A stretch of DNA of 64,000 bases from NCBI GenBank assembly GCA_942493245.1, contig OW818685.1:682001-746000 (forward strand), written 5' to 3'. The position numbers and the translations under genes were made by a program. Every line of letters begins with the position of its first letter. The first letter of the stretch is position 1. The stretch comes from DAOPYU01 sp942493245. Lineage in GTDB: Bacteria > Sumerlaeota > Sumerlaeia > UBA8349. Positions 35,920 through 44,713 of this stretch are shown here, one piece after another. Under the pieces are notes generated by a model, which worked only from the letters and a program-made list of their open reading frames with translations, did no database searches and had not been told where the DNA came from.

Positions 35920-36438
35920 ATGACCACCAAGCGCGAGGGTTACATTTCGTGGAGCGATTACTTCATGGGGATTGCGATTCTTTCGGCGCATCGCAGCAAG
36001 GACCCCAACTCGCAGGTGGGCGCGTGCATCGTTTCGCCCCAGAACAAAATTCTCGGCATCGGGTACAACGGCTTTCCCCTCGGGTGCAGCGACGACGAAC
36101 TGCCCTGGGCGCGCGAGGCCGAGTCGCCCCTCGACACCAAATACCCCTACGTGTGCCACGCCGAACTCAACGCCGTCATGAACAAGAACGCCGCCGACCT
36201 CACCGGCTCGACAGCCTACGTCACCCTGTTTCCGTGTAACGAATGCGCCAAGATCCTGATCCAGAGCGGCATCCGGCGCATCGTGTACCTGTCCGACAAA
36301 TACCACGACACCGACGCCAGCCGCGCCGCGCGCCGCATGTTCGAGATGGCCGGGGTCAAGACCGAGCCTTTCCTGTCACAGACCCAGCGCATCCTCATAG
36401 ACTTCGCCCAGGAAGCCCGGGACGTCACGAAGATCTGA
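35920..36438 (+). CDS. dCMP deaminase family protein
   Basis: A 172-residue zinc-dependent cytidine/deoxycytidylate deaminase, probably converting dCMP to dUMP for thymidylate synthesis. The Zn-binding and catalytic motifs are 'CHAELNAV' (HAE) and 'PCNECAK' (PCxxC). The start at 35920 matches the family N-terminus ('KREGYISWSDYFMG') and has a purine-rich leader; a TTG at 35890 overlapping the previous stop, with AAGGAG before it, is an alternative. Composition matches the bulk genome again, so it marks the right edge of the low-GC pair. Confidence 0.9.
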   Translation: MTTKREGYISWSDYFMGIAILSAHRSKDPNSQVGACIVSPQNKILGIGYNGFPLGCSDDELPWAREAESPLDTKYPYVCHAELNAVMNKNAADLTGSTAYVTLFPCNECAKILIQSGIRRIVYLSDKYHDTDASRAARRMFEMAGVKTEPFLSQTQRILIDFAQEARDVTKI

Positions 36439-36544
36439 AAAGAAGCCTCGGAGCAGATCGGGATCACTCGATCCGATCTCATCCATACAACTCCTGTTTG
36501 TTCGTTTTCATAAAACTTTTCAGCGTTCTTTTCTTGACAATGAA

Positions 36545-36590
36545 CCCTGTTCGGCATTCAGTAGAGCCGGACAGGGCGGGTTTTTATTTT
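36545..36590 (+). terminator. Intrinsic terminator
   Basis: An 11-bp stem (36545-36555 with 36566-36576, one G-U) and 10-nt loop, followed by 'cgggtttttatttt'. It lies about 105 bp after the deaminase gene. A TTGACA at 36534-36539 just precedes it but has no convincing -10 partner. Confidence 0.8.
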
Positions 36591-36646
36591 GAGGGACAGA
36601 TTCATTCCATGCGGGTGGACTTCTGAGCGGGAGAGGACGGCGGGGT

Positions 36647-39607
36647 ATGAACCGGAAGAAGCAGGTGGCGGGGCTCTGCGCGGTACTGATTCTGGCAATT
36701 CTCGGGTACGGGTTTCTGACCCGTGGCGGCGATCACGCCCCCCGGCGCGCCGAAACCGAAAACCCGCCCGAACAGGTAAAACCCGTCCCTCCATTGGGCA
36801 CGTTCGAGAGCGCCCCGTCCTCGACCCTGTCGGCGGCCCCTGCCGGAGAGAAAAAGAACAGCGTCTTTCAGATCCGGGTCCTGTGGCTCGACACGAACCA
36901 GCCGGTCGAGGGGGCAACAGTCACCCTGATCCCCGAACCGAAGGCGCAGGCGCCGGGGAAAGCCGATCAACCGGAGGGAACCCCTGAACCGGCGGATGGA
37001 ACGGACAAACCGAAAGGAACCGACTCACCCGTTCTCTCCCTCACAGGTCTGACCGACAAGACGGGGACCCTGTCCCTGGAGTGCCCTCCCGACCTGGCCA
37101 CAACCGGGACGTTGCGGTGCCGGGAGATCAAGGCGGAGTATCCGGGAGCGCTTCCGGTTTTTCGCCGCGGAGTGGCGCTTACGACGCCCCAGCGGGAACC
37201 GTTCCGTCTGTTCCTGTCGAAGGCATACGGCTATTTCGGGACGGTTTACCGGCGCGATGCGACGGGAAAATTCGTCCCGGCTGCGGGTGCGCGGGTGTCG
37301 GCTGTGTCGAGCGATCAGCCCAATTCGTACGAACACCCCACCCTCCCGCCTGCTGCCGTCTGTGACGATCAGGGGTGTTACGAAATTTCCTCCCTTCCCG
37401 ACAATGTCGTGTACCTGTGGGGACAGTGGGAGGACCAGGTGACGGTGGAGGTGAAAACGCCCGTCATGGGGAAGCCGGGGGAACGGAGCGGACCGTTCGA
37501 TCTCTATCTGGAACAGGGGGCGTCTCTCACGGCGCTGGTGAATGACAAAGCCACCCTCAAACCGATCCCCGGCGCGACGGTCGAGGTGAAGTTTGCGAGA
37601 CGACAACTTTCCCGCTCCGCCACGGCGGACTCGGAAGGGTTTTGTGAAGTCAAGGGGATCCCGCTCGGTTTGATCGAGGTTTTCGCTCGAGCGGAGGGGT
37701 ATGCGGACGAGTCTTCCCCGATGATCATCACAACGGATGGCAACAGCAACACGGTTCCCTTCTTCCTCGACAAAGGGAGCCGGGTGCGCATCCTCACCGT
37801 CCAGGGAGAAAGCGGAATGCCGGCTCCGAATGTCCCCTTATTTCTACAGGGCAACGAGATGGTCGTGGAATCGGTCAGCGACTCCACGGGAATCGCCCTG
37901 GTGGAGGGACTCCGGCCGAATATAAAATGGGAAGTCCAGGCCGGGGGAGATTATCGAAACGCGGAAGTCCGCGAGGGGGATGACCGGCCGGAGTTCGTTC
38001 CCGAAGTTCAGGAAACCGTTGAAGTGACCGTGCGTGTCGCGAATGCTTCTCCAGATTTTTCGCGTCATAACACCCAATATTGCGACCATGTTCCGATAGA
38101 AGGCGTGGTGGTCAACGAGTCGGAAGAACCCGTTCCGGGCGCGATTGTCGAGGTCAACTCCGACTGTTGTCATTCAAAAGCCGTTACGGATTCCTCAGGG
38201 GAGTTCCACCTGGAAAATGCATGTATCCGGATTTACCCGGCATCTGGAGAGCCGTTCCCCGACCTGAAAACCGTGAGGGATACGACCTATCCTGAGATGC
38301 GGGGCAGCAGGTATTTCGGCAATGAGAAAATAGATCTCAAAAAGCCCGATTTATATCTTCCGCGCCCCGACTATGTCCGGAGTACGGGTTCCCCGGTTTC
38401 CTGTTATGTGGGCCCGGCGACTCTGTCGGTCCGGGCAAAGGGGTATGTTTCTGTCGAAGAAACCGTACCAATTGACCGGAAGGCGCGAATCGTCCTCACA
38501 GACAAGGCCGATGCGGAAGTCAGAATCCGGGTCCTCGACAGCGAGACGAAAGAACCGATAATCGACTATTGGTATGGTTTTTCATGGCTCAGGATCTGTT
38601 CCCGCGATGGGGTATTGGTTCTGAAGGACCTGATGCCAGGACAGTACAACATGCACATTATCCGGGCGGAGGGTTATGTCGAGAAAATCGTCAAAAAAGA
38701 AATCAGCCGGAATCCGGAGGAGAACCAGATCGATATCCTGCTCGATCGCCAGAGACAATTGACGGGATTGGTCGTGGATGCCGAGACGCAACATCCGCTG
38801 GAGGGGATCGAGGTCCGCTATACGGAAACCGATATACCCGAAACAGACGCATATCCCTGCGATCTGGCGGATTTCCCTGGCGCTCAAACTTTTCTCACCG
38901 ACGCCAAAGGAGAGTTTCAGTTCAGTTTCACGAAGCCGAAAAGCTACCTGATCTTTCTGTCTTCGCAATACGCCCAGTTGGGGATTCTGCTCGGGGAAAT
39001 CGGGCAATATCGAAATCCCGACTCGGGGAAAATTGTGATCCCCCTGGAAAAATTCAACGCCTCTGTTTCGGCAACGATTCTGCAGAGGCCGGGGGCTCGG
39101 TTGAAGCAGAGCTGGGCTCATCTGAGCCACGTAGAGAGTAAGGAGTTGTACGGAAAGGTGGGGAATATTCCGCCCCCCCGACTTGAAGGCGGTTCTTATC
39201 TGTGGGAAGGAATTCCTGCCGGTGAATACGAACTGGGGTATGGATCCTATGGCGGATCGCCGTTCGAGCAAGATCGTTGGTCGGTGAGGATTTCCTTCCG
39301 ATTGCGGACAAAAGAGAACCGATCGTTCCGGATCGAGGAGGACAATTCCGCCCGTCTCTCCGGTCGTATTCTGGGATCGGAGGGAACCGCTCTGCCCTCC
39401 GTACCCCTCCAGATCGAATCGGTGTCGGAACAGAATGGAGAACGGATCCGGCGGAATTATGTGAGGCCGTCGGATGAGAACGGCCATTACGAGTTCGACC
39501 AGATCGCGCCCGGAACCTATAAGGTCACGGAGTCCGAGTCCCGGCGTCTGCTGGACACGATCCAAGTCAACGGGGACACCCGGAAGGACCTCACCATGCC
39601 GAAATGA
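36647..39607 (+). CDS. Large exported protein with carboxypeptidase-regulatory-like repeats
   Basis: A 986-residue protein with an N-terminal membrane segment or signal (residues 7-25, 'AGLCAVLILAILGYGF') and many CarboxypepD_reg-like beta-sandwich repeats, recognisable from units such as 'NEPVPGAIVEVNS'-like segments (for example 'PVEGATVTLIPEP', 'KPIPGATVEVKFAR', 'EPVPGAIVEVNSD', 'HPLEGIEVRYTE') followed by 'TDSSGEFHL' or 'TDAKGEFQF' turns. Such repeats are common in extracellular adhesive or scaffold proteins. No enzymatic domain is seen. It stands alone between a terminator and a 1-kb repeat region. Confidence 0.78.
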   Translation: MNRKKQVAGLCAVLILAILGYGFLTRGGDHAPRRAETENPPEQVKPVPPLGTFESAPSSTLSAAPAGEKKNSVFQIRVLWLDTNQPVEGATVTLIPEPKAQAPGKADQPEGTPEPADGTDKPKGTDSPVLSLTGLTDKTGTLSLECPPDLATTGTLRCREIKAEYPGALPVFRRGVALTTPQREPFRLFLSKAYGYFGTVYRRDATGKFVPAAGARVSAVSSDQPNSYEHPTLPPAAVCDDQGCYEISSLPDNVVYLWGQWEDQVTVEVKTPVMGKPGERSGPFDLYLEQGASLTALVNDKATLKPIPGATVEVKFARRQLSRSATADSEGFCEVKGIPLGLIEVFARAEGYADESSPMIITTDGNSNTVPFFLDKGSRVRILTVQGESGMPAPNVPLFLQGNEMVVESVSDSTGIALVEGLRPNIKWEVQAGGDYRNAEVREGDDRPEFVPEVQETVEVTVRVANASPDFSRHNTQYCDHVPIEGVVVNESEEPVPGAIVEVNSDCCHSKAVTDSSGEFHLENACIRIYPASGEPFPDLKTVRDTTYPEMRGSRYFGNEKIDLKKPDLYLPRPDYVRSTGSPVSCYVGPATLSVRAKGYVSVEETVPIDRKARIVLTDKADAEVRIRVLDSETKEPIIDYWYGFSWLRICSRDGVLVLKDLMPGQYNMHIIRAEGYVEKIVKKEISRNPEENQIDILLDRQRQLTGLVVDAETQHPLEGIEVRYTETDIPETDAYPCDLADFPGAQTFLTDAKGEFQFSFTKPKSYLIFLSSQYAQLGILLGEIGQYRNPDSGKIVIPLEKFNASVSATILQRPGARLKQSWAHLSHVESKELYGKVGNIPPPRLEGGSYLWEGIPAGEYELGYGSYGGSPFEQDRWSVRISFRLRTKENRSFRIEEDNSARLSGRILGSEGTALPSVPLQIESVSEQNGERIRRNYVRPSDENGHYEFDQIAPGTYKVTESESRRLLDTIQVNGDTRKDLTMPK

Positions 39608-40026
39608 GGCAGGGAATCAGGAGTTCCGGTGACGGGATGGCGGAGTTCTCAACGCCCATCCGTGGATGGATGTTCCCGGAGAAAACCGATTTGTTTGACC
39701 CCGAAACACGCGAAAGCACCCGGCGCAGCGGAGCCGCAACCGAAGTAAACCGCGAAAATTGCAGCCTTCACGTATTGTACGACCATCTTCAAAACTCTAC
39801 GCAAGTCGCGAGGATTTTGAGGGGGGGGCAGTATCCTGTATATCCTGTACATCCATGTTTCCCTTTTTTGAACTCCCAGCAACAGGAGGACATCAACATG
39901 GATAGGCCGGATGAACAGGATGCAATTCTCCGTGTCCCTGCGTCTCTGCGCGATTCTTTTCGGACGACTCTTTGTGTTTGGGTTGCGGCGCTTCGCTGCG
40001 CCAGGAAGAAAACGTCCTCCCGGGAC

Positions 40027-40046
40027 CGCCAATCTCCCGATTGGCG
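40027..40046. repeat. 20-bp palindrome, copy 2
   Basis: Identical to 28656-28675 ('cgccaatctcccgattggcg'). Confidence 0.9.
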
Positions 40047-40120
40047 CGGTTGCGGTTTCGGACGGCTTTGCAGGATTCCGGGGATAGCACGATTCCGCCC
40101 GTTGGGTTTCACTTCGCCTG

Positions 40121-40195
40121 GAGCGGGCTTTCAGCCCTTGAAGGGGAAGGGGGGCCATGTGACCCAGGGCGTCGCTTCGCTCTGCCTCGGGCTGA
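40121..40195. repeat. CCCAGGGCG-family palindrome, copy 4, with its companion
   Basis: 'gggctttcagccctt' is followed by the unit at 40162-40195 ('acccagggcgtcgcttcgct...cgggctga'), the same order and spacing style as at 8088-8160. A few positions differ from the exact pair at 13093-13260. Confidence 0.78.
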
Positions 40196-40634
40196 CTGGG
40201 CCGCCCTGTCAGGGCTGGGGCGTCTTCTCGCTGATGGGGGCCTCTCAATCCTTCACGTTTCGGTCGCCCCTCCGGGGCTTGAACTTGTTTTGCGCTTTCT
40301 TCCGGGGGTTCCCTTCGGTCCCCCCCGGCTGGCTTACAAGCCTGCGCAGCACCTCACCGTCGCCCCCTCCGGGGGCTAAAAATCTCAAGAAATTCGATTT
40401 TCTCGAATCCTTCGGGTAAGACTGAAGAATCAAGGCAGGGGGGTAGAATGCCCCCGACTAGGTAGATCGTCTAGTTAGATTTGGCAGGATCGCATGGGGC
40501 ACGGAATCCTCGGCACGAAAAGCAGGACATGTACCGAGCAGTATTGGGGAATTCCTGTCGGTTTTCTGCGGGAATCTGCGTCATCTGGGGATTGCGTTTA
40601 TGCGTCTTGGAACCGTGAGGAATGGCTTGGGCGC

Positions 40635-41129
40635 TCAGGCAATCATGTCGAGGGTGGGGCGATGTGGAGCGGAGGAAGGGGGGTGCGAAACGGAATCGGA
40701 GGGGAGGAAAGTTCGGGGTTTCCCGAACCGCTGGGCGTCCGATTTGCGCAGGGCCGAGGCCTCGGGGCTTTTGGCCACCTGGCGCCACCCTTCCAGGAGA
40801 ATCGTCAGGGAGCTTTTGACCGTCTGCAACCCGACCAGGTCGCTACGCCGCCCGGCCTGAAGGAGTTGCGAGATGTGGTAACTGTAGATCCGGTAGAGGT
40901 TCAGGGCCAGATCGCTTTCCACGTTGAAATTCAGTGCGTCGCACAGGGTCAGGAGAATATCGGTCGCATGGCGGAGGGGTTGGTGGCGGCGGTTCGGTTC
41001 GCCGGATTCGATGACCTCCATCGCCTGCTTGATCGCGGCGATGGCGTTTTCGTAGAGAGAGATGACCAGATCCATGCGGTCCGCAGTGTGGACCTGGGTG
41101 GATAGATAGGCTTTCGAGAGGCTCTGCAT
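40635..41129 (-). CDS. fliS: Flagellar export chaperone FliS
   Basis: A 164-residue protein. The FliS fold is seen in 'SKAYLSTQVHTADRMDLVISLYENAIAA...' and the later 'LTLCDALNFNVESDLALNLY' and 'ISQLLQAGRRSDLVGL' helices. FliS binds the C-terminal helix of flagellin and keeps it unfolded until export. The C-terminal ~35 residues are extra and Ser/Pro-rich. AAGGAG precedes the ATG at 41129. It is the third gene of the flagellin-led (-) strand cluster, 25 bp after a second FliS-like gene. Confidence 0.85.
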   Translation of the reverse strand: MQSLSKAYLSTQVHTADRMDLVISLYENAIAAIKQAMEVIESGEPNRRHQPLRHATDILLTLCDALNFNVESDLALNLYRIYSYHISQLLQAGRRSDLVGLQTVKSSLTILLEGWRQVAKSPEASALRKSDAQRFGKPRTFLPSDSVSHPPSSAPHRPTLDMIA

Positions 41130-41154
41130 GGCCGGAAACTCCTTGCGGGGTGGA

Positions 41155-41835
41155 TCAGGCTGCGGCTTTGGAAGTCCAGCCGGAGTAGAGGATACCCAGC
41201 GTTTGTTCCACGGTGGCCAGCAGTTTCGGGTCATTGGCCCGGTCCGCTTCGATCAGTTGCAATTGATGGTAGTGATACTGAGCGTAGAGATGACCGGCCA
41301 GGGTTCCCTCCTGCGAGAAATCCAACGCATCGCAGAGCGTCTTCAGGCATTTGAGAGCGCACTGGATCGCTTCGGCGCTCGCCGCACGCTGACCGGAGGC
41401 CACTGCGCGAATGGCCTGACGGACAAATCGAATGGTGCTGCGGTACACGGACAACAAAGGCTCCATGCGATCCTGCGTGTCGGCGGTCCACCACATCCGC
41501 AGCATTTCGAGGGTATCGCGGACCTGGGGCAACACCCGAGTGTCGCAGGAAACGAGAACCTGACAAGCTATTTCCAGTTGGGAACGATAGGGCGCGAAAA
41601 GATCGCGGGTGGCCGGAGTATCGCTCAGGAAGTCGAGGCAGGCGATCAGTTCGCGCAAAGTACACGTCGTTTCTTCGACGGACTGTAACAGGCGCAAGGG
41701 ATCCTGGCCGACCTGAGCGTCGATCGCTCGCTGGACGGTCTCGATGGCGTCCGCGTAGAGCCTGGCCACCTCTTCAAACCGGTCGCACAGGCGCATTTCC
41801 TCACGTATTGCGGCGCTGCGTTCCATCGCTTCCAT
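41155..41835 (-). CDS. Protein with two tandem FliS-like domains
   Basis: A 226-residue helical protein. Its C-terminal half ('LLSVYRSTIRFVRQAIRAVA', 'CLKTLCDALDFSQEGTLAGH', 'QLQLIEADRANDPKLL') clearly resembles the neighbouring FliS. The N-terminal half repeats the same pattern more weakly ('VARLYADAIETVQRAIDAQV', 'LRELIACLDFLSDTPATRDL', then a helix ending 'RDTLEMLRMWW'). It therefore looks like an internal duplication of FliS. It sits between flagellin (77 bp upstream) and fliS (25 bp downstream), so a flagellin-chaperone role is likely but inferred. AAGGGAG is upstream of the ATG. Confidence 0.68.
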   Translation of the reverse strand: MEAMERSAAIREEMRLCDRFEEVARLYADAIETVQRAIDAQVGQDPLRLLQSVEETTCTLRELIACLDFLSDTPATRDLFAPYRSQLEIACQVLVSCDTRVLPQVRDTLEMLRMWWTADTQDRMEPLLSVYRSTIRFVRQAIRAVASGQRAASAEAIQCALKCLKTLCDALDFSQEGTLAGHLYAQYHYHQLQLIEADRANDPKLLATVEQTLGILYSGWTSKAAA

Positions 41836-41912
41836 CGGAGTATCTCCCTTTTCTTTCTGGCGACTCGAAACTCTTATCCTTCACGGATCCCCGGTTGTTC
41901 AGGCCGGAGGGA

Positions 41913-43361
41913 TCATCGGTTGTTCAGAAGGGTCAGCGCCTGCCTGGGGATCACATTGGCCTGTGAGAGAATCGAGATACCGGCTTCCTGTACGATCTGC
42001 GCCTGCGTCAGGTTGGCCGTCTCGACGGCCAGATCGGCATCGCGGATACGCGAGTCCGCCGCGGTAAGATTCTCCACGTTCAACATCAAGTCGTTGATGG
42101 TCTGCTCGACACGGCTGGCCAGCGCGCCCAGAGACGACCGGCGCTTGAGAACCTGTTCGGCGGCGACATCGAGGGTTTCGATGGCCCGTTGCGCATCCTC
42201 GAAGGTGAGAATACTCAGGTTCTGGATGGCGGTGGCCGGGTCCACGAAGGCCGTGGTTTGGCCGGCCGCCAGACCCAGCAGACTTTGCGCGTTGGTTCCC
42301 GCGACCAGGATGGTGCGGGGGCTGGTCAGTGTAATTGTGCCGCGCAGAGTGGTATTCAGATCGCCATTGGCCGTCAGGAGTCCCAGTTCATCGCCCACAC
42401 TGCCGGTGGTGGAGACTTCGATGTTGCGGCCATCGGTGGCCGTCAGGACGAGTTCGCCCGCAGGCCCCAGCGAGGCCGTAACCCCCGTGCGGTTCTGGTT
42501 GCGATTGATGACGGTACACAAAGATCCATCGGTATCGCCCGCAACAAAATCCACGGGACCGATATTGACACCATTGATGACGAACGAGGTGGAGACCCCG
42601 TCGAGCGATCCGCCCACGATGGCGGCGCCCGGCGCGGAATAGACACCCGGCTCGACCTTGGCGGTCACACCGGTCTGGTAGGTCATCGAATTGATGGCAT
42701 TCATTTTGGCCAGAGCCGAGGCGGCTCCGTCCACGCGGGAAATCTCGTCGTATGCGGACGCAGGGATCGTGATGTTGTTGATGATGAGATCGCCGTTGCC
42801 GGCGATGGCGGAGGCATCCACTTCCTGTGCGGCGGTCAGGGTCGCCACGGAACCCAGGATGTTGGTGCGGATATCTTCGATGGCAAGGGGCATTGTTTCC
42901 CCCTCGCGCGTTCCTACCTGAAGATAGACCCCCTGGAAGGAACCGTCCAGGAGGTTGCGTCCGTTGTAGTCGGTGGTGGTGGCGACGCGCTGGATTTCGC
43001 TGAGAAGTTCGTCCACCTCGGTCTGAAGGTAGCCGCGCTGGGCGTCGGTGAGCGTGTCGCTCGACGCCTCGATGGACAGAACACGGATGCGCTGGAGGAT
43101 GTCGGTGACGCCACCGAGGGCCGATTCACTGACGTCGAGGAGGTTCAACCCCTCGTTGCAGTTGGTCTGATTCCGTTGGAGTCCGGTGATTTTTGTCCGC
43201 AGGAGTTGCGAACTCGACAACCCGGCGGGATCGTCACCCGCGCGGGTGATTTTTTCGCCCGAGCTGAGTTTACGGAACGAGTCTTCGAGGCGGTTGCCCA
43301 CCCGGGTCAGGTTGCGATTGATCCACAGACTGAAGACGTTTTCGTTTATCCGGATGCCCAT
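41913..43361 (-). CDS. fliC: Flagellin
   Basis: A 482-residue filament subunit. The N-terminal D0/D1 helices ('MGIRINENVFSLWINRNL', 'SSGEKITRAGDDPAGLSSS') and C-terminal helix ('ILSQANVIPRQALTLLNNR') are canonical, with a variable middle of about 200 residues. The ATG at 43361 is chosen over one 15 bases upstream from the conserved N-terminus. The gene leads the fliC - tandem FliS-like - fliS cluster and has a -24/-12 promoter about 100 bp upstream. No other flagellar genes are in the window. Confidence 0.95.
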   Translation of the reverse strand: MGIRINENVFSLWINRNLTRVGNRLEDSFRKLSSGEKITRAGDDPAGLSSSQLLRTKITGLQRNQTNCNEGLNLLDVSESALGGVTDILQRIRVLSIEASSDTLTDAQRGYLQTEVDELLSEIQRVATTTDYNGRNLLDGSFQGVYLQVGTREGETMPLAIEDIRTNILGSVATLTAAQEVDASAIAGNGDLIINNITIPASAYDEISRVDGAASALAKMNAINSMTYQTGVTAKVEPGVYSAPGAAIVGGSLDGVSTSFVINGVNIGPVDFVAGDTDGSLCTVINRNQNRTGVTASLGPAGELVLTATDGRNIEVSTTGSVGDELGLLTANGDLNTTLRGTITLTSPRTILVAGTNAQSLLGLAAGQTTAFVDPATAIQNLSILTFEDAQRAIETLDVAAEQVLKRRSSLGALASRVEQTINDLMLNVENLTAADSRIRDADLAVETANLTQAQIVQEAGISILSQANVIPRQALTLLNNR

Positions 43362-43798
43362 CCCTGGTTCCCCCACGCCTGTCTCTTGGGCTACCCGCCT
43401 TGGAAGCCCGATCCGTCCTTTCTGTCTCTTTGACAGAATCCACGGCGACAGCCACTATTGTGCAAGTCCTGTACCATTGGAGGAATACCCCCTGAATTAC
43501 ATCCAGATATCTGATAAATAAAGGGTTGCCATTCCATCCGAAATAATCTTGAGACGAAGAGAGGGTAAACTTTGCAGGCTGACGTCAGATTCCCCCGACG
43601 GGCGGGCAATTTTTTCTGGCGGCGAGTGTCAAAAGTCCTTGCCTGCCTCCTCTCCTTCCCTGAAAATACCGGAGGTGTCCGGCGCCCCTCGTTTGGGTGG
43701 CCGGTCCGTTTTCCTGACGGCGACCGACGACTCCCCAGCGATTCGGATTCATGCGACACCCCAGTCCCCCCTGAAAAAGGAATTCCCGATCCACGCCG
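43362..43798. other. Divergent intergenic region flagellin / VanY-like peptidase
   Basis: 437 bp. Apart from the sigma-54-type promoter at 43461-43476 I see no gene; open frames here lack recognisable protein features. The peptidase start at 43799 has no strong Shine-Dalgarno but begins a clear signal peptide. Confidence 0.5.
43461..43476 (-). promoter_or_regulatory. Sigma-54 (-24/-12) promoter of flagellin
   Basis: On the minus strand the sequence TGGTACAGGACTTGCA matches the sigma-54 consensus TGGCACGNNNNTTGCA, keeping the -24 GG and -12 GC at the right spacing. Predicted transcription start is near 43450, about 90 nt upstream of the flagellin ATG. Confidence 0.75.
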
Positions 43799-44632
43799 AT
43801 GACAAAATCCAAGATCTTCCTCACCCTGTTCCTGATCGTCTCCTCCCTCAGTCCGACTCCACAAGCCGCCGAATGGGTGGTTTTGCCCGAACTGGCACAC
43901 CCGTATGTTTCACCTTCCCAGCGTTCAACGACCGCCACACTGGCGCTGCGTTATCCACAGATTCTGTCGAACGTATCGCCCGCCCAGTCCCCGGCTGTTC
44001 CCGGTCAGCCCCAGGAAACATCGGCCTGGATCGGTTTTGTCCACGAAGGGACGCAGTTTTTCCTGCCTGCGGCTCTGGCGGTCAAGAAGACCTCCCTGCC
44101 ACCCGCCGGTCAACCCAACCTGAAAATCGGACAGGAAGTGGTGGACATCGCCACGCCGCTGCCGCTCGAGTACAAACCCGGCGATCTGACCCGCCTCCCG
44201 CAGAAGTGGAACAACGACGGGACGGATATGCCGAAACAGTTGCGAACTGAGGCGGTTCGGGCAACCGAGCGTATGCTGACCGCGGCGGAACAGGCGGGTG
44301 TGCGGCTGCGCGTGGCTTCGGCCTTTCGCAATGCAGACAAGCAGCGCACCTTGTATCTCAACAAAATCCGCCGGGCGGGCTTGAACCAGAAACTGGTGGC
44401 CAAGCCGGGCCACAGCGAGCACCAGTTGGGAACCGTGGTGGACTTGTGCGGAGCGAACCGAAAAGCGGTTCTGGTGGCCGAATTTGGCCAGACCCCCGAA
44501 GGCCGGTGGTTGCGCGAGAACGCGGGACGCTTCGGGTTTCGGCAGTCGTACACGGTCGAGAACGCCGCTCAGACGGGTTACGAACCGGAACCGTGGCATT
44601 TCCGTTACATGGGACAATCCGCCACAAAATGA
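43799..44632 (+). CDS. VanY-type D-alanyl-D-alanine carboxypeptidase (peptidase M15B)
   Basis: A 277-residue exported peptidase. Residues 1-23 form a signal peptide ('IFLTLFLIVSSLS', ending near 'PQAA'). The catalytic domain (about residues 140-275) has the Zn-binding 'GHSEHQLGTVVDLCG' (SxHxxGxxxD) and 'EPEPWHFRYMG' (E-x-W-H). It would trim D-Ala from peptidoglycan peptides in the periplasm. The ~110 residues before the domain are of unknown fold. It is followed by a channel gene 81 bp downstream. Confidence 0.88.
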   Translation: MTKSKIFLTLFLIVSSLSPTPQAAEWVVLPELAHPYVSPSQRSTTATLALRYPQILSNVSPAQSPAVPGQPQETSAWIGFVHEGTQFFLPAALAVKKTSLPPAGQPNLKIGQEVVDIATPLPLEYKPGDLTRLPQKWNNDGTDMPKQLRTEAVRATERMLTAAEQAGVRLRVASAFRNADKQRTLYLNKIRRAGLNQKLVAKPGHSEHQLGTVVDLCGANRKAVLVAEFGQTPEGRWLRENAGRFGFRQSYTVENAAQTGYEPEPWHFRYMGQSATK

Positions 44633-44713
44633 GCGTATGACACACGAGGAAAGAGAGATCCGTTTCCCCGGTGTAAAGTCCTGTGCGCCGCGCAGGAATG
44701 GAAGGATCGGGAC

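Larger units (their letters stand above)
39608..40634. other. 1-kb non-coding repeat hub between convergent genes
   Basis: No supported gene in 1027 bp. It concentrates dispersed repeat words: 'atcctgtatatcctgtacat' (about 39834-39853) with an inverted 'ggatgaacaggat' near 39909, the 20-bp palindrome at 40027-40046, the 'gggctttcagccctt' and CCCAGGGCG units at 40121-40195, and short hairpins such as 'gcccctccggggc' (about 40267) and 'gccccctccgggggc' (about 40364). It lies between the convergent 36647-39607 gene and fliS. Confidence 0.7.

Noticed and set aside
36534..36564. Promoter with perfect TTGACA before the 36647 gene
   Set aside because: No acceptable -10 hexamer at 16-18 nt, and a terminator lies directly across the expected start region.
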